Assembly (NCBI GenBank): GCA_016699855.1
Contig: CP064988.1
Coordinates: 1 to 64,000, forward strand
Direction: 5' to 3'
From: Rhodospirillales bacterium
Lineage (GTDB): Bacteria; Pseudomonadota; Alphaproteobacteria; Reyranellales; Reyranellaceae
Length of the DNA: 64,000 nt
The notes beneath the pieces were generated by a model that saw nothing but the letters and a program-made list of their open reading frames with translations, ran no database searches and was not told the origin of the DNA. The position numbers were made by a program, and so were the translations under genes. Below, piece after piece: positions 55,001 to 63,189 of this stretch; the first letter of the stretch is position 1, and each line of letters begins with the position of its first letter.

Positions 55001-56320
55001 CTAGCCGGTCAGCCGCGCCAGCGCCGCTTCCGGCGCCAGCTCCTCACGCTGGCCGGTGCGGCGGTTCTTGAGCTCGATCTTGCCGGCGGCCACGCCTTTG
55101 GGGCCGACGATGAGCTGCCACGGCACCCCGATCAGGTCCATGTCCGCGAATTTCGCGCCGGGCCGCAGGTCGCGGTCGTCGTAGAGCGCCTCGACGCCGG
55201 CGGCGCCCAGCCGCGCGTAGAGATCGGCGCAGGTCTTCGACACCGCGCCGTCGTCCGCCTTGAGGCTGATCAATCCGACCTTGAACGGCGCCACCGATTC
55301 CGGCCACACGATGCCGGCATCGTCGTGGCTGGCCTCGATGATGGCGCCGACCAGGCGCGAGACGCCGATGCCGTAGGAGCCCATCTCGACGGTGATCTGC
55401 TCGCCGCCGGGGCCGGCGACGACGGCGTTCATCGGCGCCGAGTACTTGGTGCCGAAATAGAAGATGTGGCCGACCTCGATGCCGCGGGCGGACAGCCGCT
55501 GGTCCACCGGCACCTCGGCCTCGAACTTCGCCGCGTCGTGCTTCTCGTCGGTGGCGGCGTAGAGCGACAGCCATTCGTCGACCAGCGGCTGGAGCTCGCC
55601 GGTGTAGTCCACGCTCCGGCCGAGGATGTCCTTGTCGACCAGCCCCTTGTGGCAGAACACAGCGCTCTCGCCGGTGTCGGCGAGGATGATGAACTCGTGG
55701 CTGAGGTCGCCGCCGATCGGCCCGGTGTCGGCCCGCATCGGGATCGCCTTCAACCCCATGCGCGCGAAGGTGCGCAGATAGGCCACGAACATCCTGTTGT
55801 ACGAGCGGATGGCGCCGGCCTTGTCGAGGTCGAAGGAGTAGGCGTCCTTCATCAGGAACTCGCGGCCGCGCATGACGCCGAAGCGCGGGCGCACCTCGTC
55901 GCGGAACTTCCACTGGATGTTGTAGAGGTTCTTCGGCAGGTCGCGGTAGCTCCTCACGCCCTCGCGGAAGATCGTCGTGATCATTTCCTCGTTGGTCGGT
56001 CCGAACAGCAGCTCGCGCTCGTGCCGGTCCTTGAAGCGCAGCATCTCCGGCCCGTAGGCGTCGTAGCGCCCGCTTTCGCGCCAGAGATCGGCCGACTGGA
56101 TGGTCGGCATCAGCACCTCCTGGGCGCCGGACGCATCCTGCTCCTCGCGGACGATGCGCTCGATGTTGCGCAGCACGCGCAGACCCAGCGGCAGCCACGC
56201 GTAGATGCCGGCGGCCTGCTGGCGGACCAGCCCGGCGCGGAGCATCAGACGGTGGGAGACGATCTGCGCCTCGGCGGGATTCTCGCGGAGCGTGGGCAGG
56301 AAATACTGGCTGAGGCGCAT
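55001..56320 (-). CDS. proS: Proline--tRNA ligase
   Basis: A 439-residue class II synthetase of the short alphaproteobacterial type, lacking the ~180-residue INS editing domain of E. coli ProS. MRLSQYFLPTLRENP, the motif 2 region FRDEVRPRFGVMRGREFLMKD-type block and motif 3 (VEMGSYGIGVSRLVGA) are complete, with a C-terminal anticodon-binding domain. The long open frame upstream is a shadow. It heads proS-lolC-lolE-lolD. Confidence 0.95.
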   Translation of the reverse strand: MRLSQYFLPTLRENPAEAQIVSHRLMLRAGLVRQQAAGIYAWLPLGLRVLRNIERIVREEQDASGAQEVLMPTIQSADLWRESGRYDAYGPEMLRFKDRHERELLFGPTNEEMITTIFREGVRSYRDLPKNLYNIQWKFRDEVRPRFGVMRGREFLMKDAYSFDLDKAGAIRSYNRMFVAYLRTFARMGLKAIPMRADTGPIGGDLSHEFIILADTGESAVFCHKGLVDKDILGRSVDYTGELQPLVDEWLSLYAATDEKHDAAKFEAEVPVDQRLSARGIEVGHIFYFGTKYSAPMNAVVAGPGGEQITVEMGSYGIGVSRLVGAIIEASHDDAGIVWPESVAPFKVGLISLKADDGAVSKTCADLYARLGAAGVEALYDDRDLRPGAKFADMDLIGVPWQLIVGPKGVAAGKIELKNRRTGQREELAPEAALARLTG

Positions 56321-56551
56321 GGGTTCTCTTGATTCTCGAGGCGCGCGCGACGCTGGGCCGCGATTGCGGGTGAATTTAGGCGCCGCCGCGGGTGAACGCA
56401 AACGACGGGCCCGTGCCGCCGCCAGGCCGGTCTTTTCCCCAGGAATCGGCTCTCCGCCCGCTGGCCGGCGGCGCCGCGGGCGACCGAATATCGCGGGCGG
56501 CTTGCCGACGATCCCCGCCGTACGGGGGCGCGCGGCCGAACGGGGGACACC

Positions 56552-57844
56552 ATGCTCGAACGAGTCTTCAAGCTGGCCGAGAACCGCACGACGGTCCGGA
56601 CCGAGGTCATCGCCGGCCTCACGACGTTTCTGACGATGGCCTACATCATCTTCGTGAACCCCGACATCCTGTCGAAGGCCGGCATGCCGCGCGACGCGGT
56701 GTTCGTCGCCACCTGCCTCGCCGCGGCGATCGGCACCGCGCTGATGGCGTTCCTCGCGAACTACCCGATCGCGCTGGCGCCGGGCATGGGCCTCAACGCC
56801 TACTTCGCGTTCGGGGTCGTTCTGGGCATGAAGATCAGCTGGCAGGTCGCGCTGGGCTGCGTGTTCCTGTCCGGGCTGATCTTCCTGTTGATCAGCGTCC
56901 TGCCGATCAGGGAATGGATCGTCAACGCGATCCCGAGGTCGTTGAAGATGGCGATCGCCGCCGGAATCGGGTTGTTCCTGGCGTTGATCGCGTTGAAGGA
57001 AGCCGGGATCGTCGTCGCCCACCCGGCCACGCTGGTCGGCCACGGCAAGCTCACCTCGCTGCCCGTGCTGCTCGCGGCCGCCGGTTTCGTGCTGATCATC
57101 GCGCTCGACCACTACAAGACACCCGGCGCCATCATCATCGGCATCCTCGCGATCTCCGCCGTGTCGTGGATGCTGCCCGCCAGCGGCGCGAAGTTCGCCG
57201 GCGTCATGTCGATGCCGCCGAGCGTCGCGCCGGTGTTCCTCCAGATGGATATCGCCGGCGCGCTCGGCATCGGCCTCGTCACCGTCGTGTTCACCTTCCT
57301 GCTGGTCGACATGTTCGACAATTCCGGCACGCTGATCGGTCTGGTGCACCGCGCCGGCATGCTGAGCAAGGACGGCACCGTGCCGCGGCTCGACCGCGCC
57401 CTGGTCGCCGACTCGTCGGCCGCGGCGATCGGCGCGGCGATCGGCACGTCGACCACGACCAGCTACATCGAGAGCGCCTCGGGCATCAACGCGGGCGGCC
57501 GCACCGGACTGACGGCGCTGGTCGTGGCCATCCTGTTCCTGCTGGCGTTGTTCTTCGCGCCGCTGGCGGGCTCGATCCCGCCCTTCGCGACCGCGCCGGC
57601 GCTGCTCTACGTCGCCTGCCTGATGACCAAGGCGCTGGTCGACGTCGACTGGGAGGACATCACCGAATCGGCGCCGGCCGTCGTCACGGCGCTCGCGATG
57701 CCGTTCACCTTCTCCATCGCCGAGGGCATCGGATTCGGCTTCATCGTCTACGCCGCGATCAAGATCGCGACCGGACGGATCCTCGATCTGCATCCGGCGG
57801 TTGGAATCATCGCGGTCCTGTTCGCGATACGCTTCGCGCTATGA
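56552..57844 (+). CDS. NCS2/AzgA-type purine (guanine/hypoxanthine) permease
   Basis: A 430-residue membrane protein with ~12-14 hydrophobic segments. The N-terminal RTEVIAGLTTFLTMAYIIFVNP and NYPIALAPGMGLNAYFAF blocks, GTSTTTSYIESASGINAGGRTGL, and FVYAAIKI-like end match AzgA-like nucleobase:proton symporters. Substrate is probably hypoxanthine, guanine or adenine. The 231-bp spacer to proS is divergent; I see no purine riboswitch core in it. Confidence 0.88.
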   Translation: MLERVFKLAENRTTVRTEVIAGLTTFLTMAYIIFVNPDILSKAGMPRDAVFVATCLAAAIGTALMAFLANYPIALAPGMGLNAYFAFGVVLGMKISWQVALGCVFLSGLIFLLISVLPIREWIVNAIPRSLKMAIAAGIGLFLALIALKEAGIVVAHPATLVGHGKLTSLPVLLAAAGFVLIIALDHYKTPGAIIIGILAISAVSWMLPASGAKFAGVMSMPPSVAPVFLQMDIAGALGIGLVTVVFTFLLVDMFDNSGTLIGLVHRAGMLSKDGTVPRLDRALVADSSAAAIGAAIGTSTTTSYIESASGINAGGRTGLTALVVAILFLLALFFAPLAGSIPPFATAPALLYVACLMTKALVDVDWEDITESAPAVVTALAMPFTFSIAEGIGFGFIVYAAIKIATGRILDLHPAVGIIAVLFAIRFAL

Positions 57845-57923
57845 AGTTGGGCGCCACCCGCTCAATCGGCGGGCACCGGAAATCGTATGTCTACATACGG
57901 GTCCAAAACCACGCGGCGATTTC

Positions 57924-58056
57924 AAAAAAAAGCGCCCGCTCGCAAGAAAACTGCTAGGCAGCGCCCGGGGGTTGCTTTAGGAGTGCCCCGTCGGTCGGCG
58001 ATGGCGCAAGCCTCGCGCCCGAGTTTGAGGGAGGACAAGCCCGGCAACGGGCGCCG
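57924..58056 (-). ncRNA. Candidate structured small RNA
   Basis: No convincing gene lies in 57845-58128. On the minus strand GGCGCCCG (58056 downward) can pair with CGGGCGCT just before eight Ts (57931-57924), closing a ~130-nt RNA. Inside are hairpins including GGCGC-GCGCC and a GGGG/CCCC stem whose loop holds CTCCT. A single-stranded TCCTCCC could pair with ribosome binding sites. Some stems, such as GCCCG-GCAA-CGGGC with a GNRA loop on the plus strand, argue for the other strand. No known RNA family is recognised. Confidence 0.35.
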
Positions 58057-58084
58057 CGCCAAAGAGCGCGCAAGTTTGAACGAC

Positions 58085-58117
58085 AACGACGAGCCCGGCC
58101 GGCTCGTCGTTTTCGTT
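58085..58117 (+). terminator. Rho-independent terminator (possibly bidirectional)
   Basis: AACGACGAGCC and GGCTCGTCGTT form an 11-bp stem with a 5-nt loop. TTCGTTT follows on the plus strand, and an A-rich stretch on the other side gives weaker T content for the minus strand. It sits 12 bp past the DUF1467 stop and after the candidate RNA region, so it could end transcripts from both sides. Confidence 0.7.
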
Positions 58118-58128
58118 TGCGGGGGCGT

Positions 58129-58368
58129 CTACCAGCCGTCGCGCAGCCCGAAGACGTCGCGCGCCCAAAGGACGTACCAGACCACCCACAACGCCGCGCT
58201 GATGGCCGTCGTGATCAGCGCCTTGCGCGCCAACTCGGGCCGTTCCGGCGCGCCGCGCTCGATGCCTTTGGTCGCGGAGTCGACCCGCCGTACGCCAATC
58301 GGCAGGACGGCGAACACCACCGTCCACCAGATCACGACGAAGACGAGAATGCCCGTCGCCCAGCTCAT
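58129..58368 (-). CDS. DUF1467 family small membrane protein
   Basis: A 79-residue protein with two hydrophobic helices (residues ~5-24 and ~52-68) and the family's WWTVVFAVLPIGVR start. DUF1467 proteins are found next to proS/rnj in alphaproteobacteria; their function is unknown. Here it follows rnj on the same strand after 92 bp. Confidence 0.85.
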   Translation of the reverse strand: MSWATGILVFVVIWWTVVFAVLPIGVRRVDSATKGIERGAPERPELARKALITTAISAALWVVWYVLWARDVFGLRDGW

Positions 58369-58460
58369 GGGCCTGCTCCACGCGCGGGGCGGGACGATGC
58401 GCAGGCTTCAGGTCGACCGTTCATGGGCTGGCTCCGGAAGCGGCGATCAGCTTCCGCCCG

Positions 58461-60119
58461 CTAGATGCGGACGACGTGCACTTCCGTCAACGGCTTCTTG
58501 TCGAAGCGCGTCTTGAACACGCGCCGCACCGCGCGGCGGGCCGCCTCGGCGACGGCGGCGTCGTCGCGCGACTCCGCCCGGGTCAGGTCGGCGACGGCGG
58601 CGCGCAGCGCGTCGTTGGCGGCGGTCATCGCCTCCATGGCGGCCGCGTCGTCCTGAGCGAGTCCATGGACCGTGAGCCTGGGGGGCGCCGCGAGCTTGCC
58701 CTCGCCCGTGACCACGAGCGTGGCGACGGCGGAGCCGTGCCACAGCATCTTGCGGCGGTCGCGCAGGCCGCTGTCGCCGACATGGATGAGGCGCGTGCCG
58801 TCGCGCGCCAACCGGCCGCTGGCCACGGTGTCGACCACCGCGGCCGGCCCCGGCGCCAGGCGCACCACGCTGCCGTTGGGCGCGACCAGCGCGGTCGGGA
58901 CCTGGCATTGCCGGGCCAGCGCGGCGTGCTCGACCATGTGGCGCCGCTCGCCATGCACCGGCACGGCGATCCGCGGCCGGACCCACTGGTACAGGCGGGC
59001 CAGCTCGTCGCGCGCGGGATGGCCGGAGACGTGGATGTTCGAGCCGCGGTCGGCGATCACCTCGATGCCCAGCGACGCGAGCTGGTTCTGCAGGCGTCCG
59101 ATCGACTTCTCGTTGCCCGGGATGACGCGCGAGGAGAACACGACGGTGTCCCCGGCCTGGAGCCCGATGTCGCGGTTGCCGCCCGAGGCCAGCGTCGACA
59201 GCGCGGCGCGCGGCTCGCCCTGGCTGCCGGTGCAGATGAGGCACACCTTCTCGCGCGGCAGCCAGCCGGCGTCGCGCGCCGAGACCGTGTCGGGGAAGTC
59301 GAGCAGGTAGCCGTTCTCCTGCGCCGCCTCGACCATGCGGTGCAACGCCCGGCCGATCAGCACGGGGTGGCGGTCGGCGGCGATCGCGGCGCGCGCCGCG
59401 CTGTCGACCCGCGCCAGGTTCGAGGCGAAGCAGGTGATCGCCACCAGCCCCGGCCGGTCGCGGATCGTCTCCGCCAGCCGGTCGCGGACGCCCGCCTCCG
59501 ACCCCGACTCGCCCTCGACGAAGACGTTGGTCGAATCGCAGACCATGGCGAGCACGCCGTCGGCGCCGAGCCGGCGCAGCGCCGCCTCGTCCGTGATCCC
59601 GCCGATCAGCGGCTCGGGGTCGATCTTCCAGTCGCCGGTGTGCAGCACCACGCCGTGCGGCGTGCGGATCGCGACCGCGTTCGGCTCGGGGATGGAATGC
59701 GTCATCGTGACGAACTCCAGCTCGAACGGCGGCAGCGACAGCCGGCCGCCGAGCGGCACGATCGTCACCGGCACCTCGTCCTCGAGGCCGGCCTCGGTCA
59801 GCTTGCGCTTCAGGACCGACGCGGCGAACGGCGTGGCGTAGACCGGGCAGCGCAAGCGCGGCCACAGGTCGGGGACGGCACCGAGATGGTCCTCGTGCGC
59901 GTGGGTCAGCACGATCGCCAGCAGGTCGGCGCGGCGCTCCTCGATGAACGCCGGATCGGGCATGAGCACGTCGAGACCGGGCGTCGAATCATCGCCGAAC
60001 GTGACGCCGAGATCGAGCATCAACCACTTTCCGCGGCAGCCGTAGAGATTGAGATTCATCCCGATCTCGCCGGCCCCGCCCAGCGGCAGGAACAGCAGCT
60101 CGTCGCCTGGAACCGTCAT
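58461..60119 (-). CDS. rnj: Ribonuclease J
   Basis: A 552-residue metallo-beta-lactamase/beta-CASP ribonuclease with 5'-3' exo and endo activity on RNA. The metal site HAHEDH is at residues 73-78. beta-CASP motifs include HTGDWKIDPEP, CDSTNV, GSQGEPRAAL, RGSNIHVSGH and VPVHGERRH. It is the typical alphaproteobacterial RNase J next to coaX. Confidence 0.94.
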   Translation of the reverse strand: MTVPGDELLFLPLGGAGEIGMNLNLYGCRGKWLMLDLGVTFGDDSTPGLDVLMPDPAFIEERRADLLAIVLTHAHEDHLGAVPDLWPRLRCPVYATPFAASVLKRKLTEAGLEDEVPVTIVPLGGRLSLPPFELEFVTMTHSIPEPNAVAIRTPHGVVLHTGDWKIDPEPLIGGITDEAALRRLGADGVLAMVCDSTNVFVEGESGSEAGVRDRLAETIRDRPGLVAITCFASNLARVDSAARAAIAADRHPVLIGRALHRMVEAAQENGYLLDFPDTVSARDAGWLPREKVCLICTGSQGEPRAALSTLASGGNRDIGLQAGDTVVFSSRVIPGNEKSIGRLQNQLASLGIEVIADRGSNIHVSGHPARDELARLYQWVRPRIAVPVHGERRHMVEHAALARQCQVPTALVAPNGSVVRLAPGPAAVVDTVASGRLARDGTRLIHVGDSGLRDRRKMLWHGSAVATLVVTGEGKLAAPPRLTVHGLAQDDAAAMEAMTAANDALRAAVADLTRAESRDDAAVAEAARRAVRRVFKTRFDKKPLTEVHVVRI

Positions 60120-60168
60120 CTCAGCGCTCTCCCCGAGCGCCCCGCGCCCCCGCAGCCATCGGCACCGT

Positions 60169-60951
60169 TCACGCCGCCCGCGACGGGCGGTTCCGACGCC
60201 AGATCTCGATCAGCCCATGCGACATCAGGTCGGGCTCGATCGCGTCGAACAGGCCCACTTCGTCCTTGAACACCGCCGCGAGCCCGCCGGTGGCGACCAC
60301 CTTCATCGGCTCGCCGTACTCCGCGCGGATGCGGCGGATCAGGCTCTCGATCAGGCCGACATAGCCCCAGAAGATGCCTGATTGCATCGCCGGGATGGTC
60401 GCCTTGCCGATCACCTTCGCGGGCTTCTCGACGCGGATGCGCGGCAGGCGCGCGGTCATCAGGTAGAACGCCTCGATCGTGAACTCGACGCCCGGCGCCA
60501 GCACGCCGCCGGCGAAATTCCCGTCCGCGTCCGAGATGTCGAAGGTCGTGGCGCTGCCGAAATCGACCGTGATCAATGGCCCGCCGTGGCGCTTGTAGCC
60601 GGCGATGACGCCGACCAGTCGGTCCGGCCCGGCGTCCTGCGGCCGGTCGATCAGCACCTTGATTCCGAGCTCGCAGTCCGGCTCGCCGACGACCAGCAGC
60701 TTGGTGTTGAAATAGGTCTCGCACAGGCGCCGGATGTTGGGGTTCACCGCCGGCGCGGTGCTGGCGAGGATGGCGCCCTCGACCGCCTGCGGATCGACGC
60801 CCTTCAGGCGCATGAGCTGCGTTATCCACGCCGCGTACTCGTCGGCGGTGCGCTTGGCCTCGGTGCGCAGGCGCCACTGCGCGACGATGGCGTCGCCGTC
60901 GCACAGCGCGAACTTGCTGTTGGTGTTCCCGACGTCGATGGCCAGCAGCAT
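60169..60951 (-). CDS. coaX: Type III pantothenate kinase
   Basis: A 260-residue ASKHA-fold kinase carrying out the first step of CoA synthesis. The N-terminal phosphate motif LLAIDVGNTNSKFA and the GPDRLVGVIAGYKRHGGPLI segment with TVDFGSATTFD are diagnostic. It is between birA (15 bp) and rnj (49 bp) in the standard nuoN-birA-coaX-rnj order. Confidence 0.95.
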   Translation of the reverse strand: MLLAIDVGNTNSKFALCDGDAIVAQWRLRTEAKRTADEYAAWITQLMRLKGVDPQAVEGAILASTAPAVNPNIRRLCETYFNTKLLVVGEPDCELGIKVLIDRPQDAGPDRLVGVIAGYKRHGGPLITVDFGSATTFDISDADGNFAGGVLAPGVEFTIEAFYLMTARLPRIRVEKPAKVIGKATIPAMQSGIFWGYVGLIESLIRRIRAEYGEPMKVVATGGLAAVFKDEVGLFDAIEPDLMSHGLIEIWRRNRPSRAA

Positions 60952-60966
60952 GGTATCCTCCCGATC

Positions 60967-61725
60967 TCAGGCCGACGGCCGGAACACTTCGCCGGCCACG
61001 ATCCGCCGCGCCGCGCCGAGCGGGGGTTGCAGCAGCAGCGCCCCGTCGTCGTCAAGCCCGGCGAAGCGGCCGCTGAGCCGCTCGGTCCCGACCGTGACCT
61101 CGACGGTGTCGCCGAGCCACGCCGCCCGCGCCAGCCAATCCGCCCGGGTACCGGCGAATCCGGCGCGCCATTGCGCCACCCGCGCGGCCAGCGCCGCGAT
61201 ATAGGCGCCGAGCAGCTCGGCCACCGTCCGTCCGTCGCCGAGCGCGCGCAGGGCGGCGGCCGGGTATCCACCGGCCGTCACGGCGGGCCCCGCCTCGACG
61301 TTGATTCCCACGCCGACGACGACGTGCGCCACGTTTCCATCGGCGCCCATCTCCGACTCCAGCAGGATTCCCGCGACTTTCGCGCCGTCGATCAGCACGT
61401 CGTTCGGCCATTTCAGGCGGATTTCCCGCGTCGTTGGCAAGCCGGCGACGGCGGTGTCCGCGACGGCGAGCGCCACCGCGAAGCCCAGCTGGGCGGCCCG
61501 GTCGGGCCGGCAGGCGGGGCGCAGGATCGTCGAGCTATAGGCATTGCCCTCGGGCGACTCCCAGCGCCGCCCGCGGCGCCCGCGTCCGTCCTCCTGCCGC
61601 CGCGCCGTGACGACGGTGCCTTCCGGCGCGCCGGCCAGCGCGCGCGCGGCCGCCTCGTCGTTGGTGCTGCCGATGGTGTCGAACGCGGCGACGGTCCATC
61701 CCGCGGGAAGGACCGGCGCGGTCAT
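60967..61725 (-). CDS. birA: Biotin--[acetyl-CoA-carboxylase] ligase
   Basis: A 252-residue biotin protein ligase without the DNA-binding domain of E. coli BirA, so it is not a repressor. The biotinyl-AMP site EDGRGRRGRRWESPEGN is near residue 45, with RLKWPNDVLIDGAKVAGILLE-type and VVVGVGINV motifs following. Its ATG overlaps the nuoN stop (ATGA). Confidence 0.93.
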   Translation of the reverse strand: MTAPVLPAGWTVAAFDTIGSTNDEAAARALAGAPEGTVVTARRQEDGRGRRGRRWESPEGNAYSSTILRPACRPDRAAQLGFAVALAVADTAVAGLPTTREIRLKWPNDVLIDGAKVAGILLESEMGADGNVAHVVVGVGINVEAGPAVTAGGYPAAALRALGDGRTVAELLGAYIAALAARVAQWRAGFAGTRADWLARAAWLGDTVEVTVGTERLSGRFAGLDDDGALLLQPPLGAARRIVAGEVFRPSA

Positions 61726-63185
61726 TGCGCGAAGAACGTCAACGCCGCCTTCTGCGCGCCCTTCAGGATCGGTTCCTGGAACAGCGGGAAGACCGGGAAC
61801 AGGAACAGCGCGGAGACGCCCATCACCACGCCCATTTCGCGGTCCACCGGCCGGTCGAAGGCCGCAGCGGCGTCGTCGAAGTACATCACCTTGACGATGC
61901 GCAGGTAGTAGTAGGCGCCGACGACGGAGGCCAGCACCGCGATCGCCGCCGGGATGTAGAGGCGCGCCTCGATCGCCGCCAGGAACACGTTCAGCTTGCC
62001 GAAGAAGCCGGCGAGCGGCGGGATTCCCGCCATCGAGAACATGCAGAACATCAGCGCCAGCGCCATCATCGGCTGGCGCCGGCCGAGGCCGGCGAGGTCG
62101 GAGATGGTCTCGACCATCGCGCCGCGCCGGCGCATCGAGAGGATGCACGCGAAGGTGCCGACGCTCATCACCAGGTAGATCGCCATGTAGACGATCACGG
62201 AGCGGACACCCTCCTCCGATCCGGCCGCGAGGCCCAGCAGCACGTAGCCCATGTTGCCGATCGAGGAGTAGGCCATCAGGCGCTTGATGTTCTCCTGCCG
62301 GATCGCCGCCACGGCGCCCCACACCGACGACAGCACCGCGACCGCGACGATGACCTGCTGCCACTGCGCGAACAGCGGACGGAACGGGCCCATGACGACG
62401 GAGACCAGCAGCGACAACGCAGCGATCTTCGGCGCCACCGAGAACAGCGCCGTCACCGGGGTCGGCGCGCCCTCGTACACGTCCGGCGTCCACATGTGGA
62501 ACGGCGCGGCGGAGACCTTGAACACCAGGCCCGACAGCACGAACACCAGGCCGATGACGACGCCGACCGGCGGCGTGCCGCCCTGGAACGCGGCTTTCAA
62601 TCCGTAGAAGTTGGTCGTGCCGGCGAAGCCGTACACCAGCGAGGCGCCGTATAGGATCATGCACGAGGCGACCGCGCCGAGGACGAAGTACTTCACGCCC
62701 GCCTCGGTCGAGCGCGCGTCGTCGCGCTGGAAAGCCGCCACGACGTAGAGCGCCAGCGACTGCAGCTCGAGGCCGAGATAGAGCGTCATGAGGTCGTTCG
62801 ACGAGATCATGACCGACATGCCGAGCGTCGCCAGCAGGACGAGCACGGGGTACTCGAAGCGCCACACGCCGGCGCGGATGAAGAACGCCCGCGACATGAC
62901 GATGGCGAGCGCCGCGCCGAGGAACGCCAGCAGCTTCATCGACTTGGTGAAGGCGTCGACGAGGAAGAGGCCGTTGAACGCCGTGCCGTGCCCGCGGGCG
63001 GTGAAATCGATCTCGCGGTAGACCAGGATCATCGCCACGCCGAGGGACGCGACCGAGAGGGCCGAGACGAGGTCGGCGCCCTTGTCGCCCCGGAACACGC
63101 CGAGGATCAGCAGCGCCATCGCGGCCACCGCCAGGAAGATCTCCGGCGAGGCCAGCGCCCAGTTGTCGAGTCCGTTCATCGGCAT
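61722..63185 (-). CDS. nuoN: NADH-quinone oxidoreductase subunit N
   Basis: A 487-residue antiporter-like subunit of respiratory complex I with 14 membrane helices. NALGLELQSLALYVVAAF-like and AAPFHMWTPDVYEGAPTPVTA segments, including the proton-path Lys/Glu region, are present. The start at 63185 is 4 bp after the nuoM stop; Met3 (63179) is an alternative. It ends the nuo operon and overlaps birA by 4 bp. Confidence 0.95.
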   Translation of the reverse strand: MPMNGLDNWALASPEIFLAVAAMALLILGVFRGDKGADLVSALSVASLGVAMILVYREIDFTARGHGTAFNGLFLVDAFTKSMKLLAFLGAALAIVMSRAFFIRAGVWRFEYPVLVLLATLGMSVMISSNDLMTLYLGLELQSLALYVVAAFQRDDARSTEAGVKYFVLGAVASCMILYGASLVYGFAGTTNFYGLKAAFQGGTPPVGVVIGLVFVLSGLVFKVSAAPFHMWTPDVYEGAPTPVTALFSVAPKIAALSLLVSVVMGPFRPLFAQWQQVIVAVAVLSSVWGAVAAIRQENIKRLMAYSSIGNMGYVLLGLAAGSEEGVRSVIVYMAIYLVMSVGTFACILSMRRRGAMVETISDLAGLGRRQPMMALALMFCMFSMAGIPPLAGFFGKLNVFLAAIEARLYIPAAIAVLASVVGAYYYLRIVKVMYFDDAAAAFDRPVDREMGVVMGVSALFLFPVFPLFQEPILKGAQKAALTFFAQ

Positions 63186-63189
63186 CTTC

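Noticed and set aside
56321..56551. Purine riboswitch before the NCS2-type permease
   Set aside because: I could not find the conserved three-way-junction core; the spacer is simply GC-rich.
57924..58118. RNase P RNA, SRP 4.5S RNA, tmRNA or 6S RNA
   Set aside because: The diagnostic conserved cores (for example GAGGAAAGTCC for RNase P or GGTCAGGTCCGGAAGG for SRP RNA) are absent and the region is too short for the first and third; 6S could not be confirmed without a fold.
57887..58516. A 209-codon plus-strand frame across the candidate RNA and DUF1467
   Set aside because: It has no recognisable domain, reads through a strong terminator and overlaps the DUF1467 gene on the other strand.
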